Origin: Moringa oleifera
Taxonomy: Eukaryota; Streptophyta; Magnoliopsida; Brassicales; Moringaceae
Length of the DNA: 64,000 bases
Direction: 5' to 3'
NCBI GenBank assembly: GCA_021397835.1
Contig: JAJFZO010000234.1
Coordinates: forward strand, 2,862,634 to 2,926,633
In this document: piece after piece, positions 12,301 to 23,572 of the stretch
Layout: each line of letters begins with the position of its first letter
Position numbering within the stretch: position 1 is the stretch's first letter
Made by a program: the position numbers and the translations under genes
The notes under the pieces: model-generated
Database searches by the model: none
Told to the model about the DNA's origin: nothing
The model's input: only the letters and a program-made list of their open reading frames with translations

Positions 12301-15300
12301 GCATATGTAACAATTTTCTCTAATCTATTTTTCTAAGTCCTGGGATGTTTGTTGGTCTAACTGTTAACCTACACAGTTTGGGCAGTTAGGCATTATATGC
12401 TTGATTCTTTATTCTTTATCTTTTAATATATAGCTATTACTGACAAAATCTGGATCTTAGTGTTTATATTTTTCTATTGTTTTTTTGTTCTTGATTTTAA
12501 TGAGCATTATCAATGCTTTTATTGCTTTGTCAAAGTAAAATATGGTATTTGATGTGGGCATGTACTAGTCGCACCCTCAAACAAGGTTGTTTAATAGAAG
12601 CAGAGAATATATGTTTCATTTGATCCAGAATCACATGAAATCTAATACATAATTTGTTTTTTTAATCAATGCTGGGCTGGAGGGAAACTTATGACCTTTA
12701 TAATTGATGATGAGGTCTTGGAAACAAATTTCCCTTTTTTCATTCAAGCTGATTACATTGGTAAATTACAATGAAGCAGGTGGCTGTTTACGTTAGATCT
12801 TGGTATATTTGGTGCACTTTCAAAAAATAGAAAAGTGGCTTTTTTTTTGGTTGTACTGCTGTTGAAATTTTAAGAAATAGCAGCATAAGTGAATCGTAAA
12901 TGGGAAAAATTATATGGTTATTATAAGTTGAGTAATATCCAAAATTAAGAAAAGGTTATATGGTTCAATAAATGAATTGAATTCATTTTTCTTAAAAAGC
13001 ATATATCTCTTCTTTGTGTTCTCTCTCTCTTTGCCTTTCTGTCTATCCTTGCTTTCTCGCATGTACACACTTAATATAGGTGGACACACTCAGCACAGGT
13101 GCACACACATGCGCACACAGACTCAAGACGTGTATGCACATGCACACACACACACCATCAGCTACATTCACAGGGAGACACACAATTTCATACACAATCA
13201 GACATGCGTGCACACAGACATGGGCATGCACAGCACACACAGTGACACAAATGAGCATGCATGCATGGTCGCATACTGGTGCATGCACCCACACTGACAC
13301 AGACATACTCTTATGGATGCACGTAGGTAATTCTGAATTGTGCATAACAGATTGGACCTGTAGTTCTGAAAGCCTCTCAAAACATTTAGGTGTCTTTGAG
13401 ATCTCTGGTCCCCATCTGAGTATATATCAGCCCAGCAATGTGATGTGGATGCATATCCATAACCTCTAAAGTGGAAGAAAAAGGAACCTATATTATGTGT
13501 TTTCTTGACCCGTCAGTGATAATTATTTTATCTTTTTTGTTCTTATATTTAAACTTACTGTCTTATAGATGATTTTTTAATTATAGAATGATCTGTCTTG
13601 GTTATAGGAGGAAATACATTGTAACTTTTCTCTTTACTTTGCCTAGGAATCTTCGGGTGCGCGAACTTTGAATGATGATTCTGAGAAGGAAATCCTTGAT
13701 ATAAGCGCAAAGAGTGCTGTATTTTTTGTGATAACAGCATCTACTTTTTTGGTGTTACTCTATTTTTTCATGTCCTCATGGTTTGTCTGGCTGCTCACTA
13801 TATTATTCTGCATTGGTGGAATGGAGGTAAGCAGTTCTTTCAGATTTTACCTCACATATTCTTTTGCTGCAATAAGATAATGGCTGTGACGAGGGCAGTT
13901 AACAAATAGTTAAGGCATGGACATTTGTGGTTGCTTGTTTCTTACTTTCTCAGTTATTAAATTATGGGAACCACTAGTTTGCTTGATTCTTATTAGCCTG
14001 TTAGTAAGATACAGTAAGGGCCATATAATATATGCATTCAAGGACAGATGGATGGATGTGGGTAATGTAGTTCTGTCTGGTGTTACCTTTCATTTGTTCT
14101 GTTTTCTGAAATGTAATAAGAAATGAATAGTAGTGTGATCTGACAATGCTCAAGGCACGTAGATCAAACTGGTTTAGTTGATTCTTATTTGCATGGCTAT
14201 CAGATCACTGGAATTGATATTTTTGTTATGTTATATAGCTATGTGTATAATTTGGGTTTGGTTACAGAAAAATGATGAAAAAACTGATTTCAAAATTAAA
14301 ATCTAGGAACATAGTAATCTAAATATATATGGGTATATTGTGGATACCTATTCTGGAAGTGAAGAAACTATAGCAAATTTTCTTCAAATAAATTTAATTC
14401 ATTCATTGTCATACAATCTTATGCATAAAAATTTCCTGAAGAAAGCAGTCAGTGTATTATAGTCTTCAATTATATGTAATCCACTTCAACCCATTGATTT
14501 GTTTTTTCCCCAATCAGAAACATGTGTAATTATATTGCTATGACTGGCACCAACGGGATGCCTCCCATTTACAAGTATAAAAAGCTGTTTGGAAATAAAT
14601 TGTATAAACTCTGCAAATTTCTCCTCATTTAATCCACCCTTGTTACGTAGACTTTTAATAGTCTAATCCATCTATCTCTAAGTGGGGAAAAAGGGGGTTC
14701 TATTCTCTCAAAAGCCCTTCTATTTCTCACTGCACAACGTTCAAAATATCAATAACGGTATCCTTGCTATGACTTTCCTGTTGACTTTGTTCATGTGTAA
14801 CCCTCCTCATGCACACAGTTTAACCACCATCAAATCAACCACCACCCAGTTGTAACCCAAAAGTGATAGGACACTCTCCTAGATCCATCAAGTCCAATTA
14901 CACCATAACAGGATGTGGTTATCGATGATGTCTGTTCTTTACAAAAGAAGCACCATTTAACCAAGACATTCCCAGCAAAAAAAAAGCTACCTTGGGAGGC
15001 ACTCTAGTCCTCTAAATTAACTTCCATGGCATTATGTGTGCCTCTCTCTCTCTCTCTCTCTTCTTGATTCTTGTCAATGATTCTGCAGTAGTCTCTACTA
15101 GGAATTGCTTCCTTTTGTTTCCTCCCCAAATAGTGAACTCACGCTATTTCCACCAATAGAGCCTATATATATTTTCTCAAAAAAGCTTCTGATGGTGCTT
15201 CAACTTATAGATTTAAGTGAGTCGAGAACAAAATATTAGTAGTTATGTCGAAATTGTTTATTGCAACATTTTTGCTAGCTTTTATTTAAGATGTGTGATA

Positions 15301-18300
15301 CTTAAAAGCTAGATGTTGAACGGAAAATTAGAAAGAATGTTGCACATGCAGCTTGAGAGTGACTTATAAACTTTCTTTTCTGATCAGAAAGTAACTTATG
15401 AACATTCTTGGTTTCATTTTCTATCTTGGTAGTAATACTAGACTATCATGCCTTAATGCCTGTATGGAGGCTCAACAAATCTTGGCTGCTGTTTAATTGC
15501 TGATGAGTTGGTGGATCCTCACATTGAAAGAGGTTCTGAGAGATGTTATATGCAAGTAGGTATCGGAAAGGCATGTGGCCATATGTGTGAGATTTTTTAT
15601 GTGCTTGTTGAGGAGAATGGGATATGTGAGTTGTTTGTTGGCAGACTATAAAGCACTTCTGTGCCACTTCTTTTTCCATTTTGATCAATAGCATCCTTTG
15701 TCCCTCCCCGCATGCCGTCCTGGCTGTGAGTCCGAGCATGAACAGATGAGGATTCCTTTTCATTTTTGTTTTCTCTTTATTTTGGTAATGTTGGTTCTAA
15801 AGAGGTGGAAAGAGGTTTATTGGATTGTTTCAAAGTTTATGGAAGTGAGATGTATTTTCTGATCATCTATTTGCTGATGATTCACAGATCCTTTGTTGTG
15901 TGAAAGAGCCCTAAGATTTTGATGATTGGCATTTTTGTTTCTATCAGTTATTTAATGCCTCACAAATGTGATTTTCTCATCTCCACATATCTTTAAGGGA
16001 ACTAAGTTGGCCAGTCTATATTTTCTTTGATAATGTTACTGAGTGGAGCATATCAATTTCCTTTGCTTTTGGTCTCCCAATCTATCTCATTTTGTTAGAT
16101 GTTATTGTGAAAATTTGTTCTTGGATGTTTATTGACTGGTTTATAACTCTTTTCTGTTTTCACTTTTCTGTTTATTCTCATATCTCAAACAAGAGTATAG
16201 GCCCCAGATGGGGTGCATTAGAGGACAGATTTATGTAACTGATCTTAATCTTTGTGATTAGGGTCTTTTCTAATCTTTTTAGTGTCAGGAGACAGGAGAC
16301 AGGTTTAAATATTCTTATAGAGGCTAAATTATGCCATTAAAACTCTTTTCCTTATAGATGACTTCCCATTTCCTTGGTATGATTCCTCATACAATGGCTT
16401 TATGTCTTGTAATAGAAGTATAAAACAATCTTCATGTGAACCTCTCGTGATTCTAACTTCTAATTTCCTTTTTTCCTCTTTAAATAGAATTTCTAAGTTG
16501 CTCAGGAAGTCTAATAAGTCCATTTTTCTTCTTTAGGATCATGTATGTGAAGTCTTATAGAAATTATGGCATGATTTTAGTTTGTTGTCAGTGATCCATT
16601 TTGACCATGTTGCACTTGGAGTATTCTGCAGCATTGTTTTGTGGCATTTAGGACCAGAAATTGTGGAAGCTGTAATGAAGACAAACTTTTCTATGCCTTG
16701 AAAGTTCTAGTGTTCATTTATTTGCGCATATATATATATATGTATATTTACATGACATATGTATGTATGAGTGTGGATATTTATAGTTATTTATGTGTGT
16801 GTATTTGTTGTGGATTGATACTGGGTTTTTGCTTGTAATGGGACTATGATGTATGGTAGTGATGGGCCTTCAATACCTTTTCCCTTCAAAAGATACTGCT
16901 AGTTAACCTAAAGACATCCCATCCGAGCCTTCCCAATTCAGGCCTTCCAATTCTTGGAATCCAGACATCCTTCATGGTGGAGACATGGGCCTTTGCAAAT
17001 ACTCTTCCATGAGAAACATGCCCCTTCTTTCTTCTCCATAATAGCTTTAGAAAATTAATTTAACATCAAAAGTATTAACTTCCTTGTTTCACTCTCTTCG
17101 AGGGGGAAAAATATCCCCTTCGTTTTGGACCTCCAAATCTTGGGCATTATTACCAAAGGCTATATTTGCATTGAAACACACTCACAAACCTTTATTTCTT
17201 GAGAGTAGCTCAAAATCAGTATACTCCTAATGCTCCTAGCTTCCCACCATGTATCACACCAAGAAAACAAACACTCACCGCCATCAACATATTGTCTATA
17301 AAAGGGAAGAAATGCACCACCCATTTTGCATCCTTTCATGTCCATACTTCTCACCCATATGGCCCACTTCCTTCCTTTGAAGGGTCCCCTTTATAATCTT
17401 TTAACTCCAAAATTTGCAAGTCCAACTTCTCTAAAAGCTGTCCTTTCTATATCATGAAGCACCACGAAAACTTGCCAAACCGTGCCTTATTGAAGATGGT
17501 GAGAACTTGAATTCCGATCCTCCTCTTCTCATGGTTGCTCTACAACACCTCACTTGCCCAATGATACATGCATTAACCACCCACACTTCCACAAAGATTC
17601 TCATTACTGAAATTTCGGGAAAGATGCAAAGATTATCAACAAGTTTTTGCTGCAGTTTCCTTAGACAAGGCAACTATTGGAGATGGCCTTTTTGATCCTA
17701 TGTTACTTGTTGGTGGTTTTTGGGTTGGTTATGAATGAGGTTTTTGTGGGGTTTCGGTTTCATGCCTTAGATAAGTAACAAGGGCAATGTACACTGTTTC
17801 ATTTTTTAGTGTTTGATATGAAAGAAATGGACGGGTATCTAAGGGTGTTGAAAGCTCATTAGTTGTGAAGGACATTGTTTCACAAAGTTAGCTGATACTT
17901 TATGTGACCTTCTAATTTACTTATATATATGTGTGTATGCTATCTGTGTATGGGTGTTGTAATGAGGAGGAATTCGTGGACCTTTTGTCTTGTGAGTAGG
18001 TTGGCAGTCTTTTGGTGTTGTGAATAAAATATCTTTTAAGGAAAAAGGCTGAAAAGTAATTTTTCTTCAATCAGAGAGGAAGTCATCATTGCATATGACA
18101 TTTAAAGGAAAAAAAATTGTCCATATATATTTATATATATCACATTGTTCTTTTATTTTCTAACAGGGATCTAAATGTCTTGCTAAGGCTGTGCAAATGC
18201 TCAAAGAACATTGATTCTATTATCCTTGTGTATTTATTTGTTTTACTTTCTATTATATGATACTTATTTGGTTGTTATACATTCTACAAATTGAATTCTT

Positions 18301-21300
18301 TCTTGTGCATGGTAAAATGGTGGTCGTTTTCAGGGGATGCATAACATTATTGTGACGCTTATTTCAAGGTATGCTGAATTCTTCATATCATGCTGCTAAA
18401 TTTATCTCATGTAGCTGGTTTAGCTCTTGTATTCTATTATTTCCCTTTCATATATATTGAAAAAAACTTATTTCATTGTTAAGCAGAAGATGCAAAAATT
18501 GTGGCCGGAAGACAGTGACTTTACCTTTCATGGGGGAGGTTTCCATCCTCTCACTTGTGGTTCTGTTATTCTGTGTTTTATTTGCTGTCTTCTGGATTGC
18601 AAATCGGCGTGCATCATATTCATGGGTTGGCCAAGATATTCTTGTAAGTTTCTTACTTCAAGGGGTAAAACTGGTGGTTGGCTTGGAGTTCTCTTCTTCT
18701 CTCTTTATAGAATGATACTCTTGTCTGAACCTTGTGAACATTTAATGCAAGGTTGCTAACCTGGGTCAATATTACAGCAAACCGAGTTAAGAATAATGAA
18801 TAAATTCTTGCTAAACTTGTGCTAAGTGGGGGCTTGGGAACCTACAGTAGGCGTCTCACTTAGTTTGTTCTTGGAAGTTATGTTCTTGGAAGTTATGTTC
18901 TGTCGTTATTATCAAGGATACTGATTGTTGCGATATGTATTTTACGGAGGTCTGATATGTTCTACACTGTTATTGGCGTAGCTTATGGAGTTTGGTCTTT
19001 ATGTTGTTTGAATTACTCAAGACTCTTTTTCCTAGCTATATTTGACTTCTTTGTTGACAGGGTATCTGTTTGATGATAACAGTGTTGCAGGTGGCTCGAT
19101 TACCTAACATTAAGGTAATTTAGTTTGGTTTGTAATCTATTGATGTCTCTTGTTTCATATCTGTCTCCTGATGGTGCTGTCATAACTCAGGTTGCTACCG
19201 TGCTTCTCTGTTGTGCATTTGTATATGACATATTCTGGGTGTTCCTATCACCGCTGATATTCCACGAGAGTGTTATGATTGCGGTGAGTTATGACCCTAT
19301 TTTTACTAGTCTCTCATCTATATCTTTGAAACTAAGCTTGTATCTTTATCGCTAAATTGGTTTCTTGTCCAACTTTAGAAATTTTAGGGACTTTGTAAAT
19401 GAGGGAAATGATATACTTAGCTTTATACGAACATAAAGTTCTAAGAAGCAGTATTTGGGTTTGATATTTCTAAATGAATTCATTATCATTAGTTGTGTAA
19501 CACCTGAAAGTGTGACGCTATTCAATATTTATAATGTGCATGAGTTAATCCCCATGAAAGTATGTTATATTGAACGTAGCACTAGTGACATGGATAATCA
19601 GATCTGGTGGAGCTGATAATAAAAGTGCTTCTTGGGTTGCAAATATTTCATCGGACAAATTATGTATGTGGATTGGGTTACTGTCGTGAACCTGAGCATC
19701 CTGCACTGAGTTCTCTGCCTCCTTTTGTCTGAACTTTTAGCTTCTTTTTTTTCTTTTTCCCCCTTTTATTGTTGATGAAGAAATGCTTGAGAATGTAAGA
19801 TTCTTTTGAAGTGCTGTCTGTGTAAAATTTGCCCTCTTTCATTATTGTTAACGATCTATTCTACATTAAAAAACTGTGAAAGCAGTCAATATTAGCAACT
19901 TGTTGGATTTATTGTTTACCTTGAAAATAATTTGACAGCATTTCCCGCTTATCAATGTGTGACAATATATTTTTATGTGCATGCAAAGCTCTTTGTTTTG
20001 TTGATTTAAAGGTTTGATAACTAGAAAATATTTGAATTGTGTGGTTGGAGTGCTTATTCTTCCACATTACTTCCTCCTAAGTTGATATTCTTCCTATGTT
20101 CATTTTCAAGTCCTTTTCTTTTCTTTCCCCTTTTAAATCATTTTATTTTTGCTTCTGGTATCATTATAAACATTTGATGATCAATATGTTGCAAATTAGT
20201 CAATCGTCCTCATTTCAGATCATATTATTCTTAAATAGGTTGCTCGAGGGGACAACAGTGGCGGAGAATCCATTCCAATGCTTTTGAGAATCCCGCGACT
20301 TTTTGACCCATGGGGTGGTTATGATATGATTGGTTTTGGGGACATCCTCTTTCCTGGTTTGCTGATCTCTTTTGCTTACAGGTAGTTTTCGTCATAGCTT
20401 TTCAAAATTCTAGTAATATCTAGGTTGACTTGAAATTTGTTTATCATTAAATTTAGCTGGTATTATTTGTGACGGAGTGTTTCTTTCTTCCCTCTGCACT
20501 ATAATAATATGCATGTGCGTGGTTAACTGATAGGTAGAGAGACAAACAGAGATGATGAATACTCTTGTTGGGGATTAGATGTTCGATGTTTTCTGTAGAA
20601 TGACACATATCTTAAATGACTTATGCCCCACATCTGGATAAATGTCTTTCTCTGATACGTGTGACTATACTTCTATTCCATAACTATCGTTAGCAGCATA
20701 ATCTAAGCAAGATTGTTGAATTAGTTGGGGAAGGTGTCTGTCAGTGGGAGTCACAAGCTTGTTGTTCTTAAAATTAGCTTATTATTTTGTTTTCACTGAA
20801 CTGTGAGGCATCTGATTTGGCTTCCACAAGTCATTCAAAGTTTGCCATTAACTTGCAGAATTTAAAGTTAGTTAGGTCAGTAGTGTGAGAATAAATGAGC
20901 ACATAATTAGGTGGGCATCATGCTTTTAAATTCATTTGGGGCTATTATGGCTGTTATAGAAATCAAAGAATAATATGTCTTAATCTCATGGGGCCATTAA
21001 CGGAATTATTTTAGTTAATGTGTGAATAATAAAACTTAATCGGGTAGGAAATTGCTATGATTAGAAGCATTCTTGGACATGAGTGAGTTTGAACAGGAAA
21101 TTTAAACGAGTAGTTGTATTTGTTGTATCATATTTTGTTCTACTATTTTTGCCTATTAATTGGGTCGCTATCAAAGGATCTTTTTTGTTTTTTTTTTTAA
21201 ATTTTTGGTCTTTTGGACCTAGTGTTATTGTTGTTATTTTTATTGTTATTGTTATTGTTGTTATTTTTATTAATATTGTTCTCGTCGTTGTTATTTCATC

Positions 21301-23572
21301 GTCATCATCATTGTCATCGTCATCGTCATTGTTATTGCTTATTATTATTGTTATTGTTGTCAGCTTTCTGTGCTTAATTGTTAATTAATTATCTATCTAT
21401 TCATTTTTTATTATGCTCCTCAGATATGACAAGGTGAATAAAAAGAGCATATCAAATGGATATTTCCTTTGGTTGACAGTTGGCTATGGATTTGGTGAGT
21501 ATACTGGCACAATGTTTAGTCATCTTAATTTGTTTGTGCATTTATCAGAAAAGGTTCCTTGCACATGCAAAGTAAATTATTAGGTTGAATATATGAAACT
21601 TAAAATTTATATGAGGCTTTAGTAAAGTTACAATGTGTTCGGACCAGGTTCAGGTAGATTATTTTATGGCTCTACTGCCTAGATACTTTTTTTTTCTCTA
21701 TTAGTCAGGAACAATTAAAGTATATATATTATTTACATAGCACGAAAGGGATGCAACCCTTTATGAGTGTTGTCACCCTTTGTTGGTCAGATTTCTGTAA
21801 AATCTACAAAATCATCCTCATTGACAAAAGATTTACCTGATACCCAGAGTTTTAATATGCATAGCCTGTAATCCCTAAGCATCTTAATTGACGGCTCCAA
21901 CCCTTCAAAAGCCGTCTATTTCCTTTTCACCATGCTGTTGAGAAAATCATAATGGGAATCATTGTAATTATTTTCTTTCGTTCTTTGGAGATCTTCCGCT
22001 GTGCCCCGGGTCTTCAACTCCTCCCCAGTGCTTCCATGGTAATGCTGGACAACCCCAAAATGCTCATGAGTCCATCTCAAAAAGCATAGAAAGTTAGATT
22101 TTTTATTCCTAATATAACCTTGTTGCCAAAACTCCAACATGAAAGATGGACTGTTCTTGACATGTAACACATTGAATTCCTAGCCACAAGTGGTAGTAAC
22201 AGTAAGTTGCAGTGAGAATATTCACCTGCAGTTGGCAGGTTATGCAGTTCTAGCAGTGCAAAATGCACTTAAGATGTGCCTGACAAAATTCCATAAGTAT
22301 TGGAGTTTCTTTTGTGTAAATGTGTCTAGAATCCCTGCGAAGCTGTCGAGAGTGTGAAGAAACAAAAGGAGAACGGCGACTGTGGATGATGTTTTTTGAG
22401 CCAACAAATAAACGATGTGTTTATACATTCTCTATTTACCTTCTCATCAATTGACAGCATCACAGGGGATATTAGGGCACTTGTTGAGTCAGATTTATGT
22501 TGTATAATGCTTCAGGGTTCTAAAGAGTCAACTTCATATTCTTATTTTGTTATTATAAAGTTTAGCCATTTTCCTCTTTCTGGCGTTTCCTTACTGGTTT
22601 TAGCGAGATATTTTACCAAGCCCCATAACTAGAGCTTTTCAATAGAAACAGGCCTTATCCAGAAACTGAGTCTGAAATATCAAGTAAATTGCTACAATTT
22701 CAGGACAAAATTGTTGGTTGTAAACAGTAAACCTTTGGCCCTACCTGTAGTTTAATCTTTTACCTTCTTGGGCTTGTTTCTCTTTCTACTAAATTATCAT
22801 TTTGTTCATAAGCGGATCTTTTTTCCCCTTTTTCTTGCTATTTTGAATTCTAAAAGAACAATTGCCATTCACGGTGGTAGCCAAAGAGTGGCTATATTTG
22901 TGTATTGGATAGTTGCATAACAGTTGTAGAATAGCTTGATCAAAAGCTTTGCTTCCACTCTGGCTAATGGATGTTTGCAGCTGTGCTGTTGCCTATCTTA
23001 GGCCTTTAACTAATGAATGTGGAAGTACCTATTGATTTGGTATTTCTTGGCTTTCTTATGTGAGAAATATTCCCAGTGTTGCACCAAACTTTTATATGAT
23101 ATTGTGAATACTTAAGGCCATACCTAGACAAATGGTCATTGCTTGTGTTGTAGCTCTCCAATATGACAGAAATGGGTAATTCCTGGAGTTCCATTATCAT
23201 GTCATAGCTGATATGATCTGCATGCACAGTTCATGAAATTGTTTTTATTGATGAGATTGATAGTGGTTCTGCAATGCAGGTCTCTTCCTAACATATCTGG
23301 GGTTATATCTGATGAATGGCCATGGGCAACCTGCACTATTATATCTTGTTCCTTGTACATTAGGTAACCAACTTTGTGGTTTTGAGCATACCCCAGATCT
23401 TCTTGCTTATGAATTTCAATTCTTTGTCCTCAAGTTTTTTCTTTTTCTCCCAATTTTTTTTTAATTACTGTCAGGAATTACTGTGATATTGGGTTTGGTG
23501 AGAGGAGAGCTGAAAGATCTTTGGAATTATGGAGAGGACCTGTCCTCTGGCAACTCTTCTGGGGAAGCATGA
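3246..23572 (+). CDS. SPPL3: Signal peptide peptidase-like protein (SPPL3 type), 14 exons, 536 aa
   Basis: Intramembrane-cleaving aspartyl protease of the presenilin/SPP family (GxGD type). It cuts type II membrane segments inside endomembranes; plant substrates are poorly known. Exons: 3246-3392, 7109-7267, 7590-7701, 7851-7970, 10982-11139, 13647-13826, 18334-18368, 18487-18643, 19061-19114, 19191-19283, 20239-20381, 21424-21494, 23280-23363, 23475-23572. Every border is GT..AG and every phase matches. The protein has a signal peptide (1-25), a luminal PA domain (about 75-180) with glycosylation sequons at N154 and N171, then about nine membrane segments from 191. Catalytic D387 is in the YD motif, D440 is in GFGD, and PAL is at 494-496. 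The length fits the plant PA-containing SPPLs. The start is the only ATG in frame in the leader. Similarity to Arabidopsis SPPL3 is recalled, not searched. The gene appears intact despite introns of up to 4.5 kb. Confidence 0.93.
3393..7108 (+). other. SPPL intron 1
   Basis: A 3.7-kb intron with no coding sequence I can support. It holds a poly-T tract near 3909-3930 and an exact 20-bp tandem duplication at 5141-5180 (only the last base differs). The rest is unique-looking AT-rich intron DNA. Confidence 0.6.
7109..7267 (+). CDS. SPPL3: SPPL exon 2 (start of PA domain)
   Basis: Codes residues 50-102, including the family phrase NWVDGVEGE and a Cys at 97. The acceptor is atttctag and the donor is gttgta. 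The exon is phase 0 at both ends. Confidence 0.93.
7590..7701 (+). CDS. SPPL3: SPPL exon 3 (PA domain)
   Basis: Codes residues 103-139 plus one base of codon 140. It carries the PA core with a glycine-rich GGAATL turn, and VRGDC with the family's conserved Cys. The acceptor is ttttccag and the donor is gttgag. Confidence 0.93.
7851..7970 (+). CDS. SPPL3: SPPL exon 4 (end of PA domain)
   Basis: Codes residues 140-179 plus one base. It contains the motif [17 protein letters not shown] that closes the PA fold, and sequons at N154 and N171. The donor is gtgagg. Intron 4 is 3.0 kb and holds LINE fragments. Confidence 0.93.
9250..9860 (+). mobile_element. LINE (L1-type) 3'-end fragment in SPPL intron 4
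   Basis: Broken frames spell the C-terminal part of a plant LINE reverse transcriptase. First come [14 protein letters not shown] and [19 protein letters not shown] (9260-9478). Then, with frame changes, come [17 protein letters not shown] and [15 protein letters not shown] (to about 9860). The Cys/His knuckle (zf-RVT) and the 'RTFEG' tail are diagnostic of non-LTR elements. It is 5'-truncated, as LINE copies usually are, and carries stops and frameshifts. Confidence 0.8.
10180..10420 (+). mobile_element. Second LINE 3'-end fragment in SPPL intron 4
   Basis: One frame reads [21 protein letters not shown] followed by [10 protein letters not shown], preceded by [10 protein letters not shown]. 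This is the extreme C-terminal tail of L1-type reverse transcriptases. It repeats the domain already seen at about 9700-9860, so it is either a separate insertion or a rearranged copy. Confidence 0.7.
10982..11139 (+). CDS. SPPL3: SPPL exon 5 (first membrane segment)
   Basis: Codes residues 180-232: the linker [12 protein letters not shown], then the first membrane helix (about 191-213), then a charged loop. The acceptor is caatgcag. The exon ends phase 0 before gtttat. Confidence 0.93.
13060..13320. repeat. Degenerate CA/TG-rich repeat in SPPL intron 5
   Basis: An imperfect run of cacaca, gcaca and tgcatgca motifs. The open frames on both strands here (His/Thr/Cys-rich) are by-products of the repeat, not genes. 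Confidence 0.75.
13647..13826 (+). CDS. SPPL3: SPPL exon 6 (membrane segments 2-3)
   Basis: Codes residues 233-292: an acidic loop with EKEILDIS, then two close membrane helices (about 255-272 and 275-290). The acceptor is tgcctag and the donor is gtaagc. It is followed by the largest intron, 4.5 kb. Confidence 0.94.
14640..14960 (-). mobile_element. LINE 3'-end fragment, antisense in SPPL intron 6
   Basis: On the minus strand the frames read CFFCKE, then [10 protein letters not shown], and further on LRDRWIRLL. These are the same landmarks as in the intron 4 fragment (HLCKE...HILLWCNWT). It is decayed, with several stops. It may belong with the 16.9-17.5 kb fragment, which holds a more upstream part of the same domain in the same orientation. 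Confidence 0.65.
15042..15060. repeat. CT microsatellite
   Basis: A pure ct run of 19 bases inside intron 6. Confidence 0.85.
16900..17520 (-). mobile_element. LINE reverse-transcriptase fragment, antisense in SPPL intron 6
   Basis: On the minus strand, broken frames read [14 protein letters not shown], then PYG.EVW..KDAKWVV, then [16 protein letters not shown]. This order matches the 'LNKALLGKWLWRF ... GVSVWK ... FWHDTW' region of plant L1 elements, just upstream of the zf-RVT knuckle. Stops and frame changes abound. Confidence 0.55.
18334..18368 (+). CDS. SPPL3: SPPL exon 7 (35-bp micro-exon)
   Basis: Codes [11 protein letters not shown] (293-303) plus two bases of Arg304. It is too short to detect as an open frame but is needed to join exons 6 and 8 in phase. 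The acceptor is gttttcag and the donor is gtatgc. The peptide matches the expected family sequence after IGGM(E/Q). Confidence 0.9.
18487..18643 (+). CDS. SPPL3: SPPL exon 8 (membrane segment 4)
   Basis: Codes residues 304-356: a basic Cys-containing loop, a long hydrophobic helix (about 319-340), and YSWVGQDIL, a family signature that opens the next helix. The acceptor is ttaagcag and the donor is gtaagt. Confidence 0.93.
19061..19114 (+). CDS. SPPL3: SPPL exon 9
   Basis: Codes residues 357-374 ([18 protein letters not shown]), a conserved part of membrane segment 5 and the loop before the catalytic helix. The exon is phase 0 at both ends. The intron that follows is only 76 bp. Confidence 0.93.
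19191..19283 (+). CDS. SPPL3: SPPL exon 10 (catalytic YD)
   Basis: Codes residues 375-405. It contains VYDIFWVF with catalytic Asp387 in membrane segment 6. The donor is gtgagt. The exon is phase 0 at both ends. Confidence 0.95.
20239..20381 (+). CDS. SPPL3: SPPL exon 11 (catalytic GxGD)
   Basis: Codes residues 406-452 plus two bases. It contains [18 protein letters not shown] and then GFGD with catalytic Asp440 in membrane segment 7. The acceptor is cttaaatag and the donor is gtagtt. Confidence 0.95.
21222..21360. repeat. Trinucleotide repeat (GTT/ATT and ATC/GTC) in SPPL intron 11
   Basis: A run of imperfect triplets, first att/gtt and then tca/tcg. It gives a spurious Ile/Val/Ser-rich frame on the plus strand. 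It is an ordinary intronic microsatellite. Confidence 0.8.
21424..21494 (+). CDS. SPPL3: SPPL exon 12 (membrane segment 8)
   Basis: Codes residues 453-476 plus one base: [20 protein letters not shown], a short basic loop and then the start of membrane segment 8. The acceptor is gctcctcag and the donor is gtgagt. Confidence 0.93.
21840..22060 (-). mobile_element. LINE 3'-end fragment, antisense in SPPL intron 12
   Basis: The minus strand reads [18 protein letters not shown] followed, after one stop, by [11 protein letters not shown]. This matches the 'IPL.IF...W.ERNRR.FEG' tail of plant L1-type elements, also seen at 10275-10360. It is short and decayed. Confidence 0.55.
23280..23363 (+). CDS. 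SPPL3: SPPL exon 13 (PAL motif)
   Basis: Codes residues 477-504 plus one base. It contains [12 protein letters not shown], with the PAL motif (494-496) that packs against the active site in all GxGD proteases. The acceptor is caatgcag and the donor is gtaacc. Confidence 0.94.
23475..23572 (+). CDS. SPPL3: SPPL exon 14 (C-terminus and stop)
   Basis: Codes residues 505-536: the end of membrane segment 9, the conserved GLVRGEL(K)DLW(N)YG tail, and a short Ser/Gly/Glu-rich end. The stop TGA is at 23570-23572. Confidence 0.94.

Larger units (their letters stand above)
13827..18333 (+). other. SPPL intron 6
   Basis: The largest intron (4.5 kb). Besides the two antisense LINE fragments and the CT run it holds a possible cryptic exon start at 18167. 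The rest is unassigned AT-rich DNA. Confidence 0.6.

Noticed and set aside
13043..13469. Overlapping His/Thr/Cys-rich frames on both strands in intron 5
   Set aside because: They are by-products of a CA/TG-rich repeat, with no domain and no splice context.
21083..21388. Hydrophobic Ile/Val/Ser-rich frame in intron 11
   Set aside because: Produced by a trinucleotide repeat; it lies between correctly spliced exons 11 and 12.
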